64,000 bases of DNA from the NCBI RefSeq assembly GCF_002272015.1, contig NZ_NPBY01000049.1:62001-126000 (forward strand). Reading direction: 5' to 3'. Source of the DNA: Paenibacillus campinasensis (GTDB taxonomy: Bacteria > Bacillota > Bacilli > Paenibacillales > Paenibacillaceae). The position numbers were made by a program, and so were the translations under genes. Shown piece by piece: positions 1 through 7,751 of this stretch; position 1 is the first letter of the stretch, and every line of letters starts with the position of its first letter. The notes beneath the pieces were generated by a model, which saw nothing but the letters and a program-made list of their open reading frames with translations, searched no databases and was not told the DNA's origin.

Positions 1-2
1 CG

Positions 3-710
3 CTGAACGAGATGGGAAGCAATATCGGACAGCTGATCCGTGAGGTGTACCTGGCCGATCTGCAGAAGAAGGAGGCGGAACTGGAATCGCTGCATGCGCA
101 GATTAACCCGCACTTTTTGTACAACACGTTATCTTCCATCAGCCGGCTGGCCAAATTCGGCAAGCTGGAAAAACTGCAGCGTATGGTACTGGATCTGGCG
201 AAGTTTTACCGCTTGTCTCTTAATGACGGCAGAACGATCATCCCGGTCAAAAATGAGCTGGAGCAAGCCCAGGCCTACATCGATATCCAAAAAATCAAAT
301 ATGAGAACCGCATGCAGGTTCAGTACGACATTGACCCCGAGGTCGTGCGGTATGAGACGGTGAAGCTCATATTGCAGCCTTTTATCGAGAATGTCCTTGA
401 GCATGCATGGACCGGCGATTACATTCATATTCGCATCATAGGCAGCGTCGTGGAGGAAGGGCTGGAATTCAGAATTATTGATAACGGCGTCGGCTTTCCG
501 CCAGGGGCTGCCACGTACAGCACAGGCGCCCAGGATCTGGGCAGCACCGGCTACGGCATAAGGAATGTGGATCAGCGCATCAAGCTCCATTACGGGCCGG
601 AGTACGGTGTGACGCTGTTCAGCCGCCCCGGCATCGGCACGACGGTAAGAATTATACTGCCGCTGGTGACGCGCAGCGTGACCGAGAGGCGTAACAAGCG
701 AATCGAATAA
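3..710 (+). CDS. YesM-type sensor histidine kinase, C-terminal part
   Basis: The frame is already open at the window edge, so this is the 3' end of a longer gene. What remains is the cytoplasmic catalytic part of a LytS/YesM-class histidine kinase. It has the His_kinase (PF06580) signature with the phospho-accepting His in INPHFLYNTL, then a HATPase_c domain with the N box around FIENVLEHAW and the G boxes DNGVGFPP and GYGIRNVDQR. In this family the N-terminal part is a membrane-anchored sensor with a HAMP segment, which lies outside the window. Such kinases usually pair with an AraC-type YesN response regulator next to sugar ABC transporter genes; no partner follows here, so it would have to lie upstream. 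A strong hairpin terminator follows the stop codon. Family call is secure; the ligand cannot be judged. Confidence 0.93.
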   Translation: MNEMGSNIGQLIREVYLADLQKKEAELESLHAQINPHFLYNTLSSISRLAKFGKLEKLQRMVLDLAKFYRLSLNDGRTIIPVKNELEQAQAYIDIQKIKYENRMQVQYDIDPEVVRYETVKLILQPFIENVLEHAWTGDYIHIRIIGSVVEEGLEFRIIDNGVGFPPGAATYSTGAQDLGSTGYGIRNVDQRIKLHYGPEYGVTLFSRPGIGTTVRIILPLVTRSVTERRNKRIE

Positions 711-718
711 TCTGGACG

Positions 719-767
719 GATATCCCTGTTCAAACCATTTTGGGCTTGACGAACAGGGATATCTTTT
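719..767 (+). terminator. Rho-independent terminator of the histidine kinase gene
   Basis: A perfect 13-bp inverted repeat (GATATCCCTGTTC and its complement at 751-763) is followed by TTTT. It sits 9 bases after the kinase stop codon. Confidence 0.85.
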
Positions 768-884
768 GTATATTTGCTTTATTAGATAAAAGCATAAAAG
801 CTTAAAAGCGAACAAGCGATTAAGTGTAAAAGTGAATGAAAGCATTCATGCATAAGATAGACTAAGAGAAGGAAGGTACCCGTT

Positions 885-1940
885 ATGATCGTCATTACAT
901 CCAATACGACCCCCGAGGAACAGATTCGGAACATTGTGTCCGAAATTGAGAAAGAGGGGCTTCAGGTCCATATTTCCAGAGGCGCGGACCGAACTGTGAT
1001 CGGTCTCATCGGCAGTGTTAATCCGAAGCTTGCAGAGCATCTGCGGCAGATGAAGGGCGTGGAGAATGTCGTGAAGATCTCCAAGTCCTACAAGCTGGCC
1101 AGCCGGGACTTCCATCCGGATGACACCGTCATTGATATCAAAGGCACGAAAATCGGCGGCGGCAACCTGGTTGTCATGGGCGGTCCGTGCGCTGTCGAGT
1201 CTGCGGAGCAGATTGATGAAATCGCCGGGCTTGTGAAGGCTGCCGGCGGCCAGGTGCTGCGCGGCGGTGCGTTCAAGCCGAGAACAGGCCCTTACAGCTT
1301 CCAGGGCATTGGCGTCGAAGGGCTGATTATGATGGCGGAAGCCGGGCAGAAGCATGGCCTGCTGACCATTACTGAAGTCATGACACCAGAATATGTGGAC
1401 ATCTGTGCAGAGTACGCGGACATTCTGCAGGTAGGAACGCGCAACATGCAAAATTTCGACCTGCTCAGAAAGCTGGGCACCTGTGGCAAGCCGGTGCTGC
1501 TGAAGCGCGGATTCAGCGCCACATATGACGAATTTTTGAATGCAGCCGAGTATATTTTGGCTGGCGGCAACCCGAATGTCATGCTGTGCGAGCGGGGAAT
1601 CCGAACATTTGAGACTTATACGCGCAACACGCTGGATTTATCTGCCATTCCGGTTTTGCAGCAGCTTAGCCATTTGCCGGTGATCTCCGACCCGAGCCAC
1701 GGCACGGGACGTCGTGAGCTGGTGGAACCGATGTCCAAAGCGTCCGTAGCCGCCGGAGCGGACGGTCTCATTGTCGAAATGCATACCGACCCGGACAACT
1801 CGATGACAGGCGACGGGGTGCAATCCCTGTTCCCAGATCAGTTTGCGGCCTTGCTGAAAGATCTGGAGAAGCTGGCTCCGCTCGTTGGTAAAACGTTCAA
1901 TACGGCTAAAGCGCCTGCTGAGCAATTTCAACGCGTCTAA
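885..1940 (+). CDS. aroF: 3-deoxy-7-phosphoheptulonate synthase (DAHP synthase)
   Basis: Condenses phosphoenolpyruvate and erythrose-4-phosphate to DAHP, the first step of the shikimate pathway to aromatic amino acids. The 351-residue protein has the layout of the Thermotoga/Bacillus-type enzyme. A ferredoxin-like regulatory domain fills about residues 1-70, and a TIM barrel follows with the GGPCAVES motif near 100, the KPRTGPYSFQG phosphate-binding stretch, and DPSHGTGRR and EMHTDPDNSMTGDGVQ near the C terminus. The N-terminal domain is the short ferredoxin-like kind, not a fused chorismate mutase; in relatives it mediates feedback inhibition by Phe/Tyr. The ATG is preceded by a purine-rich site (AAGGAAGG). 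It stands alone between two terminators, so it is probably monocistronic. No T-box or other leader RNA was recognised upstream. Confidence 0.95.
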   Translation: MIVITSNTTPEEQIRNIVSEIEKEGLQVHISRGADRTVIGLIGSVNPKLAEHLRQMKGVENVVKISKSYKLASRDFHPDDTVIDIKGTKIGGGNLVVMGGPCAVESAEQIDEIAGLVKAAGGQVLRGGAFKPRTGPYSFQGIGVEGLIMMAEAGQKHGLLTITEVMTPEYVDICAEYADILQVGTRNMQNFDLLRKLGTCGKPVLLKRGFSATYDEFLNAAEYILAGGNPNVMLCERGIRTFETYTRNTLDLSAIPVLQQLSHLPVISDPSHGTGRRELVEPMSKASVAAGADGLIVEMHTDPDNSMTGDGVQSLFPDQFAALLKDLEKLAPLVGKTFNTAKAPAEQFQRV

Positions 1941-2035
1941 TTGATGTTAGGTTTCTGGGGCGCAGGGAAAGAGGCGTGAGGAAACCGATTACAAAAGGTT
2001 GTTTGCTGTCTGGACGAGGGCTAATATAAATAGGT

Positions 2036-2068
2036 AGACACTTGCTTCGATGAAGCAGGTGTCTTTTT
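2036..2068 (+). terminator. Rho-independent terminator of aroF
   Basis: A 13-bp stem (AGACACTTGCTTC with GAAGCAGGTGTCT, one G-U pair) has a 3-base loop and a T tract. Confidence 0.88.
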
Positions 2069-2095
2069 GCTGATCATCCAATATATGGTTTTCTG

Positions 2096-2112
2096 TGTCA
2101 ATATATATAACG
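2096..2112 (+). promoter_or_regulatory. GlnR/TnrA-like operator upstream of glnA
   Basis: The sequence TGTCAATATATATAACG fits the GlnR/TnrA consensus TGTNA-N7-TNACA at every fixed base except the last (G for A). It lies about 30 bases upstream of the glnA -35 element, a position that suits a nitrogen-status regulator. Binding is inferred from the match only. Confidence 0.6.
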
Positions 2113-2140
2113 CGGTTTTTAAAAATACCTTACATGGGTA

Positions 2141-2170
2141 TTGACGTCAGGTTATCTCCCGGCATATAAT
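2141..2170 (+). promoter_or_regulatory. Sigma-A promoter of glnA
   Basis: TTGACG (-35, one mismatch) and a perfect TATAAT (-10) are separated by 18 bases. Transcription would start near 2177, giving a leader of about 70 bases. Confidence 0.75.
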
Positions 2171-2248
2171 GACGAAAAGAAATTTCAAAGATTATGAACA
2201 TTGTTAAGCTGTTTTAGTCTTAATGTTCGGAAACTGGGAGGAAGAGAT

Positions 2249-3673
2249 ATGTCGGTAGAGAAAGTATTGCAAACAATTCAAGAGAACAACATTGAGTGGG
2301 TCGATTTTCGTTTTGTAGACTTGTCGGGACGGGCGCATCACATTACCCTGCCGGCTGCTGAAGTAGATGAAGAGACTTTTAAGAACGGTGTAGCTTTCGA
2401 CGGTTCTTCCATTCCTGGCTTCCGCGGAATTGAAGAGTCCGACATGGTTATGCTGCCAGATCCAGAATCGTTCTTCATTGATCCGTTCACAGCTCATCCA
2501 ACGCTGAATGTCATGAGCAACATTTTCACTCCGGAAGGCGAAGCCTACGAGCGCGACCCGCGCGGTGTGGCAGAGCGTGCTGAGAAATACCTTCAGCAAA
2601 CCGGTATCGGCACCGCTGCATTCTTCGCACCGGAGTCCGAGTTCTTCCTGTTCGACGATGTCCGTTACCAAAGCTCCATGAACAGCTCCAGCTACACGGT
2701 AGATTCCGAAGAAGCAGCTTGGAACACCAACCGTGCTGAAGAAGGCGGAAACCTTGGCTTCAAAGTTCGTGTCAAAGGCGGTTATGTTCCAGTAGCTCCA
2801 GCGGATTCCCAGCAGGACATTCGCAGTGAAATGTGCCGCTTACTGAATGAAGCCGGACTGCGCGTTGAGCGTCATCACCATGAGGTGGCAACGGCTGGCC
2901 AGGCGGAAATCAACTTCCGTTTTGACACATTGAAGAAAACAGCTGACAACCTGTTGAAATACAAGTATATCGTTCACAACACTGCTCGTCAGTTTGGCAA
3001 AACAGCAACCTTCATGCCGAAACCGCTCTTCGGGGACAACGGAAGCGGCATGCACGTTCACCAATCCATCTTCAACGGCGACACGCCATTGTTCTACGAA
3101 AAAGGCGGATATGCTAACCTGAGCGAAACTGCGCTGCACTACATCGGTGGTATTCTGTACCATGCTCCAGCGCTGATCGCGTTGACCAACCCGAGCACGA
3201 ACTCCTTCAAGCGTCTGGTTCCTGGCTATGAAGCACCAGTTAACCTGGTATTCTCCAAAGGTAACCGTTCCGCAGCAGTTCGTATCCCGGTTGCGGCTGT
3301 AACGCCTAAGGGCTGCCGTATCGAATTCCGTACACCGGATTCCACAGCTAACCCTTACCTGGCCTTCTCCGCAATGCTGATGGCGGGTCTGGACGGTATC
3401 AAGCGCAAAATCGATCCAGTCGCTCTGGGCTATGGTCCTTTCGACAAAAACATCTATGAGCTGTCCGATGCGGAGAAGAAAGAAATCCGCAGCGTTCCAG
3501 GCAGCCTGGATGAAGCTCTGGATGCACTTCAGGCAGACTATGAGTTCCTGACTGAAGGCGGCGTATTCACGAAGGAGTTCCTCGATAACTTCATCGAGTT
3601 CAAACGTGCAGAAGCCAAGGATATTTCCATCCGCACGCATCCACATGAATACTCCCTGTACTTTGACATCTAA
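2249..3673 (+). CDS. glnA: Glutamine synthetase, type I (beta-like)
   Basis: Makes glutamine from glutamate, ammonia and ATP in the cytoplasm; family members form dodecamers. The start is the ATG after GGGAGG, giving 474 residues. Visible motifs are FDGSSIPGF (50-58), the metal- and ATP-site stretches FFAPESEFFLF and AGQAEINFRF, NGSGMHVHQS (264-273), the NPSTNSFKRLVPGYEAPVN flap and RIEFRTPD. The length and C terminus (THPHEYSLYF) resemble the beta-type enzyme of Proteobacteria and Actinobacteria rather than the ~444-residue alpha type of Bacillus. Tyr403 in NIYEL sits where beta enzymes carry the adenylylated Tyr, and the alpha-type feedback Arg (GFVRIEESDM in Bacillus) is replaced (GFRGIEESDM). 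Regulation at the promoter by a GlnR/TnrA-type factor is likely from the operator at 2096. It may be one of two synthetases in the genome. Confidence 0.95.
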   Translation: MSVEKVLQTIQENNIEWVDFRFVDLSGRAHHITLPAAEVDEETFKNGVAFDGSSIPGFRGIEESDMVMLPDPESFFIDPFTAHPTLNVMSNIFTPEGEAYERDPRGVAERAEKYLQQTGIGTAAFFAPESEFFLFDDVRYQSSMNSSSYTVDSEEAAWNTNRAEEGGNLGFKVRVKGGYVPVAPADSQQDIRSEMCRLLNEAGLRVERHHHEVATAGQAEINFRFDTLKKTADNLLKYKYIVHNTARQFGKTATFMPKPLFGDNGSGMHVHQSIFNGDTPLFYEKGGYANLSETALHYIGGILYHAPALIALTNPSTNSFKRLVPGYEAPVNLVFSKGNRSAAVRIPVAAVTPKGCRIEFRTPDSTANPYLAFSAMLMAGLDGIKRKIDPVALGYGPFDKNIYELSDAEKKEIRSVPGSLDEALDALQADYEFLTEGGVFTKEFLDNFIEFKRAEAKDISIRTHPHEYSLYFDI

Positions 3674-3695
3674 TAGCCATCATCTGTATATGTAC

Positions 3696-3740
3696 GAGGC
3701 TGTCCCGAATGATCCTTGGATCTTGCGGGGCAGCCTCTTC
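3696..3740 (+). terminator. Likely terminator of glnA
   Basis: An 11-bp stem (GAGGCTGTCCC with GGGGCAGCCTC) surrounds a 20-base loop. Only a short T-rich tail follows, so it is weaker than its neighbours. Confidence 0.55.
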
Positions 3741-3861
3741 ATATTCAGGCCGATCGCTGCGATTGGATACATAGAGCATATTTTCACTTGAACGAGCATC
3801 GGTTTGTTGCTATGATAGGCGATAAAATAAGCATTCATAAGAGAGAAGGGTGGAGAGTTTT

Positions 3862-4950
3862 TTGAGCAAGAGAGCCTATAATTTTAACGCTGGACCCGCA
3901 GCGCTGCCTCTGGAAGTGCTGGAGCGCGCACAGGCCGAATTCGTAGACTATCAACATACCGGAATGTCCATTATGGAGATGTCACACCGCGGTGCCGTAT
4001 ATGAAGCTGTACATAATGAAGCACAGGCGCGGTTGCTGGCTCTGTTGGGCAATCCGACAGGCTATAAGGTGCTCTTCATTCAGGGCGGTGCGAGCACGCA
4101 GTTTGCCATGATTCCGATGAATTTCCTTAAAGAAGGCCAGACCGCGAACTACGTAATGACTGGAAGCTGGGCCAGCAAGGCGCTGAAGGAAGCCAAGCTG
4201 ATCGGAAACACCCATGTGGCTGCTTCCTCTGAAGCAAGCAATTATATGACCTTGCCTAAGCTGCAGGAGATCCAGATGCAGGACAATGCGGCTTATCTCC
4301 ATCTGACCTCGAATGAAACGATCGAAGGCGCGCAGTTCAAGGCGTTTCCAGACACCGGGTCGGTGCCGCTTATCGGAGATATGTCCAGCGACATTTTGAG
4401 CCGGCCATTTGATCTGAATCAGTTCGGCCTGGTGTATGCGGGCGCACAGAAGAATCTGGGTCCATCCGGCGTAACGGTGGTGATCGTGCGGGAGGATCTG
4501 GTTGCCGAGTCGCCGAAGCATCTGCCAACCATGCTCCGTTACGACACGTATGTGAAGAACAACTCGTTGTACAACACCCCTCCATCCTTCGGGATTTATA
4601 TGGTAAATGAGGTGCTCAAGTGGATCGAGGAGCGCGGGGGACTTGAAGGCGTCCAGCAGGCGAATCGCAAGAAGGCGTCCCTGATTTATGATGCGATTGA
4701 CCAAAGCGGCGGCTTCTATCGTGGCTGTGTGGATGTGGATAGCCGTTCGGACATGAATATAACCTTCCGGCTTGCCTCCGAGGAACTGGAGAAGGAGTTC
4801 GTCAAGGCTTCCGAGCAAGAAGGCTTTGTCGGTCTTAAAGGTCATCGCAGCGTCGGAGGCCTGCGGGCTTCAATCTATAATGCGGTTCCGTATGAAAGCT
4901 GCGAGGCGCTGGTTCAGTTCATGGAGCACTTCAAGCGCAGCCGCGGATAA
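3862..4950 (+). CDS. serC: Phosphoserine aminotransferase
   Basis: PLP enzyme that transaminates 3-phosphohydroxypyruvate with glutamate to 3-phosphoserine in serine biosynthesis; many homologues also serve pyridoxal phosphate synthesis. The 362-residue protein begins MSKRAYNFNAGPAALP, typical of SerC, and carries the PLP-binding Lys in AGAQKNLGPSG and the phosphate-binding region GHRSVGGLRASIYNAVP. A TTG start is chosen because the GGAG at 3852-3855 sits 6 bases upstream and the SerC N terminus begins there. The in-frame GTG at 3850 lacks a usable ribosome binding site. It is flanked by terminators on both sides and appears monocistronic. Confidence 0.95.
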   Translation: MSKRAYNFNAGPAALPLEVLERAQAEFVDYQHTGMSIMEMSHRGAVYEAVHNEAQARLLALLGNPTGYKVLFIQGGASTQFAMIPMNFLKEGQTANYVMTGSWASKALKEAKLIGNTHVAASSEASNYMTLPKLQEIQMQDNAAYLHLTSNETIEGAQFKAFPDTGSVPLIGDMSSDILSRPFDLNQFGLVYAGAQKNLGPSGVTVVIVREDLVAESPKHLPTMLRYDTYVKNNSLYNTPPSFGIYMVNEVLKWIEERGGLEGVQQANRKKASLIYDAIDQSGGFYRGCVDVDSRSDMNITFRLASEELEKEFVKASEQEGFVGLKGHRSVGGLRASIYNAVPYESCEALVQFMEHFKRSRG

Positions 4951-4970
4951 CAGTGAATCGGGTATGCATG

Positions 4971-5000
4971 CCTTCCGTTATTTGGCGGAAGGTTTTTTTT
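4971..5000 (+). terminator. Rho-independent terminator of serC
   Basis: A 7-bp stem CCTTCCG/CGGAAGG is followed by eight T residues. Confidence 0.85.
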
Positions 5001-5073
5001 CTTCATAGCAAGATCGGGAATAGGATAAGTTATAATAGAATATAAAATGATCTAAAAGGTGGAACATCATAAC

Positions 5074-5538
5074 ATGGCACTTCATATCGTACTTGTTGAA
5101 CCTGAAATCCCTGCCAATACCGGCAATATTGCCAGAACATGCGCGGCTACCGGCACGCATCTTCATCTGGTTCGCCCGCTTGGCTTCAATACCGATGACA
5201 AAACGCTGAAACGGGCCGGGCTGGACTACTGGTATGCGGTACATATTGAATATCACGATTCCTTTGAGGAGCTGCAGCAGAAATATCCGGAAGGCCGCTT
5301 CTTCTATACATCAACCAAAGCGACCAAGCGCTATTGTGATATCGTCTTTCAGGACGGTGACTTCCTCGTATTCGGCAAAGAGACCAAGGGGCTTCCGCCC
5401 GAGCTGCTGGCCGCGAACCCGGATTCCTGCATTCGGATGCCCATGACGGATAAAGTGCGCTCGCTTAACCTGTCCAATTCGGCAGCCATCATCGTATATG
5501 AAGCTTTAAGGCAATTGGATTACCCTGGCATGGCATAG
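5074..5538 (+). CDS. trmL: tRNA (cytidine(34)-2'-O)-methyltransferase
   Basis: SPOUT-class methyltransferase that 2'-O-methylates the wobble nucleotide of tRNA-Leu isoacceptors, using S-adenosylmethionine in a trefoil-knot fold. The 154-residue protein starts MALHIVLVEPEIPANTGNIARTC, the family N terminus. It contains the knot motifs FGKETKGLP and the C-terminal IRMPMTDKVRSLNLSNSAAI loop with its conserved Ser/Asn residues. The ATG after AAAGGTGGA is preferred over an in-frame GTG five codons upstream. It is a small single-domain enzyme of the usual family length. The following gene has its own promoter. Confidence 0.95.
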   Translation: MALHIVLVEPEIPANTGNIARTCAATGTHLHLVRPLGFNTDDKTLKRAGLDYWYAVHIEYHDSFEELQQKYPEGRFFYTSTKATKRYCDIVFQDGDFLVFGKETKGLPPELLAANPDSCIRMPMTDKVRSLNLSNSAAIIVYEALRQLDYPGMA

Positions 5539-5629
5539 AAGAGGTAATTTTAGTCCGAAATCGGCAGAAATCATCCAGTATACCTATATAATTTAAAAAA
5601 AACAAACAATTTCTTAAAATCTAGCAGGA

Positions 5630-5659
5630 TTCGACAACTTTTTATCGAACTATTATACT
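5630..5659 (+). promoter_or_regulatory. Promoter of the AbrB-family gene with an overlapping Spo0A box
   Basis: TCGACA (5631-5636) and TATACT (5654-5659) form a sigma-A promoter with a 17-base spacer. The -35 lies inside TTCGACAA, a perfect 0A box. An inverted near-match, TTATCGAA, occupies 5642-5649 in the spacer. Phosphorylated Spo0A bound here would block RNA polymerase, as known for abrB of Bacillus subtilis. Confidence 0.65.
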
Positions 5660-5726
5660 AGGCCCAAAATATCAGGTTTTTTCTAACTTGAAATTTATTG
5701 TTGAAATGAAAGAGGGTGACAGTATC

Positions 5727-5981
5727 ATGAAACCTGCTGGTGTAGTTCGTAAAGTGGATCAACTGGGAAGAATCGTTCTGCCAAAATCCTTGCGTAAAAG
5801 ATATCAGATGAACGAAGGCGATCCTGTAGAGATTTTGGTTCAAGGGGACCATATCATCTTGGAGCGTTACCGTCCGAAATGTGTGTTCTGCGGATCTATG
5901 GACGGGGTAAGCGAATTTAAAGAGCGCTACTTATGTGCCCAATGCATGTCGGAGATGCAACAACTTCCGAAGCATGCCTAA
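5727..5981 (+). CDS. abrB: AbrB-family transition-state regulator with C-terminal zinc-ribbon-like motif
   Basis: An 84-residue DNA-binding protein. Residues 1-50 (MKPAGVVRKVDQLGRIVLPKSLRKR onward, quoted in part) match the swapped-hairpin AbrB/SpoVT N-terminal domain, which represses post-exponential and sporulation genes in Bacillus. In place of the AbrB tetramerisation domain, residues 52-76 hold two Cys pairs (CVFCG and LCAQC), which look like a small zinc ribbon. The ATG at 5727 has an AGAGGGTG site; earlier in-frame starts lack the conserved MK-x-x-G-V-V-R-K beginning. The promoter carries a 0A box on its -35, which supports a role in the sporulation decision circuit. Orthology to B. 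subtilis AbrB rather than Abh or another paralogue is inferred. Confidence 0.85.
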   Translation: MKPAGVVRKVDQLGRIVLPKSLRKRYQMNEGDPVEILVQGDHIILERYRPKCVFCGSMDGVSEFKERYLCAQCMSEMQQLPKHA

Positions 5982-5997
5982 TACGAGCAATTATGAT

Positions 5998-6023
5998 AGC
6001 ATCGCATCATGCGATGCTTTTTT
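5998..6023 (+). terminator. Rho-independent terminator of the AbrB-family gene
   Basis: A 10-bp perfect stem AGCATCGCAT/ATGCGATGCT is followed by T residues. Confidence 0.85.
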
Positions 6024-6030
6024 GTCGAAA

Positions 6031-6059
6031 TAAATAAGACCCCCTCGCTTGAGGGAGTC
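6031..6059 (-). terminator. Terminator of the small membrane peptide gene
   Basis: Read on the minus strand, GACTCCCTC pairs with GAGGGGGTC around a 4-base loop, followed by TTATTTATTT. It lies just after the stop codon of the gene at 6065-6169. Confidence 0.65.
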
Positions 6060-6064
6060 ATGTC

Positions 6065-6169
6065 TTACAGGCCTTTGGTTTTATCATCATTGTAGGCGGC
6101 AGTTAGAATACCGACCATATAAAGGGCAAAGACGATCATGACAATCCAAAAGGTTAATGAGAACGACAC
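6065..6169 (-). CDS. 34-residue single-pass membrane peptide
   Basis: A short gene in the gap between the AbrB-family and glycosidase genes. GTG start, with AGGAGGTGGG a few bases upstream, a near-ideal ribosome binding site. The peptide starts MSFSLTFWIVMIVFALYM, has one hydrophobic helix over about residues 3-25, and ends in a charged tail (YNDDKTKGL). A minus-strand terminator follows directly. No family was recognised and no function can be assigned. The coincidence of ribosome site, membrane-helix composition and terminator makes it more convincing than a random short frame. Confidence 0.65.
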   Translation of the reverse strand: MSFSLTFWIVMIVFALYMVGILTAAYNDDKTKGL

Positions 6170-6264
6170 GAAAACCCACCTCCTGCTAAGCTATCCTTAT
6201 TATACCCACCTTCCGGCAAAAAATAAATGAGAACATCCAGCTTATTTCAGGTTTTTGCTAAATT

Positions 6265-7344
6265 CTACTTAAAAAACAAGAAGTGTGTCGGAACAGGCCG
6301 CAGACTGCCGTCGGAAGGCTTGTTCACCACTCTGCCATTCAGCACGAGTGAAGTAGAGCCGCCACCATCCAAGTTATATGCATCCATTACGCCGAGATTG
6401 ACCAGCTTGTTCTGAATTTCCTGCAGGGTTGCCCCGGAGCGGCCATTCTCATCATAGCCCTCGGTGATAAGAATCAGCAGTTGATCGTCCTTGTAATTTC
6501 CAATCACCGTGCGCGGGGCGCGAGCCGGCGAAGTGCGCCATTTGTCCGGGATGGCCATTTTCTTGCCGTTCTTCAATAACACCGGGACAAACGTTGCTCC
6601 GAAGGCAGGCTCCAGCTTATCCAGCTCCTGTCTGCTGTGGAACTTGCCGCCGATCAGCTGACCGGACTTGCTCATCCCGACAAAAGTAAGGTCCTTGAAG
6701 CTGGGATGAAATCCGGACACGTACTGACCGTTGATGACTGTGGTGCCAAGCGGATGGCGACCGCCATTCCCGTCGGCGAATCCGCCGGCATTGATGCCGG
6801 CGACCGCCCCGTGCCGGCTAACGGCTCTCATCGTTGTTTCGACAGAGCCGGGCTGGCCTGTGCCAAGCGACATCGTCATGGCCGAAGGATCCTTCAGCTT
6901 CACTTTCATGGCATAGCCATTATATGTTCCGGGATTGATTTTATATAACTCAATTCGAATCCGGTTGCTGTTCACCGTCTCCATCGGGGTGCCCAGCTTG
7001 GCGGTGATTCGCCGGTTATAGATATGCTCCGGACGAGCCGCTTGCGTCTGGGCCGTCTTCAGAATGGAATTGACGGCGGCGGTCGTCTGCTGATACAGTT
7101 TCGCCGTCTCCTCAATGGAAGAGATCGTCTGTTTGGCGGCATCGGCAGCCAGATCCAGATCCTGCTTGATGACGCCCGATTGGCTGGCCAAGCTGTCAGC
7201 TGATACATATTCCTCATATTGCAGTGAAAGCTGCGGCGGCTTGGTCAGCAGCCACATGCAGAACAGCATGCCGATAAAAGGAGCGATTGCGAGCATAAAC
7301 ATCCGGTTGACCTGCTTCGGCTTGCCATATATTAATGCTTTCAC
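6265..7344 (-). CDS. Membrane-anchored phosphodiester glycosidase (NAGPA) domain protein
   Basis: A 359-residue protein with a short basic N terminus, one membrane segment at about 18-35 (MLAIAPFIGMLFCMWLL) and an extracytoplasmic remainder. A helical region at about 55-95 precedes a C-terminal NAGPA/DUF2233 domain with the hallmarks GINAGGF, APRTVIGN and the closing NLDGGGSTSL followed by RPVPTHFLFF. Family members act on phosphodiester-linked sugars in cell-surface or exopolysaccharide contexts; the substrate here is unknown. GTG start. Its first bases overlap the upstream gene's stop as GTGA, so the two are translationally coupled and probably form a complex or shared envelope function. 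Confidence 0.85.
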   Translation of the reverse strand: MKALIYGKPKQVNRMFMLAIAPFIGMLFCMWLLTKPPQLSLQYEEYVSADSLASQSGVIKQDLDLAADAAKQTISSIEETAKLYQQTTAAVNSILKTAQTQAARPEHIYNRRITAKLGTPMETVNSNRIRIELYKINPGTYNGYAMKVKLKDPSAMTMSLGTGQPGSVETTMRAVSRHGAVAGINAGGFADGNGGRHPLGTTVINGQYVSGFHPSFKDLTFVGMSKSGQLIGGKFHSRQELDKLEPAFGATFVPVLLKNGKKMAIPDKWRTSPARAPRTVIGNYKDDQLLILITEGYDENGRSGATLQEIQNKLVNLGVMDAYNLDGGGSTSLVLNGRVVNKPSDGSLRPVPTHFLFFK

Positions 7345-7751
7345 TTTAACAGCTCCATTTTTCGCTCAAGTTCCTTCAGCTGCTTCTCCACTTCGCTTAA
7401 CTGGCTGTACAGCTTGTTGCTGTTATCGGTCGTCCCGGTCGCCTGATCCTTCGTGAAGGTCAGCAGCTCGTTGAAGGACTGCACCTTGCTCTGCAGGTCA
7501 TTGATCTCCAGCACCAGCTCGCCGAAGCGCGCTTCGTATTCCGCTTTAAACTGTGCCATCTGCTGGCGTGTATCCTCCTGAAGCTTGACAATCGCCTGTT
7601 CTTGCAGGTGATTGCTATATAGGTAGGCTGCGGTTGTACCCAGCCCGATCAGAACAATCCAAAAAATCCAGAACCATTTGGCGGATGGCCCTTTTTGCTG
7701 CATTGTCTCCCGGGGTTCATAGGCTGTTTGAACTTCTGTCTCCATCGACAT
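7341..7751 (-). CDS. Single-pass membrane protein with coiled coil
   Basis: 136 residues: a short polar N terminus, one transmembrane segment at about 27-45 (FWIFWIVLIGLGTTAAYLY), then a long heptad-rich helix (residues 50-136, rich in Glu, Lys, Gln and Leu) predicted to lie outside the membrane as a coiled coil. No enzymatic domain is visible. It is the first gene of a two-gene unit and overlaps the phosphodiester glycosidase by 4 bases. That neighbour also has a membrane anchor and a helical stalk, so the two may interact through these stalks. ATG start with AAGGGGTG upstream. No named family recognised. Confidence 0.8.
   Translation of the reverse strand: MSMETEVQTAYEPRETMQQKGPSAKWFWIFWIVLIGLGTTAAYLYSNHLQEQAIVKLQEDTRQQMAQFKAEYEARFGELVLEINDLQSKVQSFNELLTFTKDQATGTTDNSNKLYSQLSEVEKQLKELERKMELLK

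Noticed and set aside
2840..3646. Long open frame antisense to glnA
   Set aside because: It mirrors the codon structure of a highly conserved glutamine synthetase, has no ribosome binding site and no recognisable protein features.
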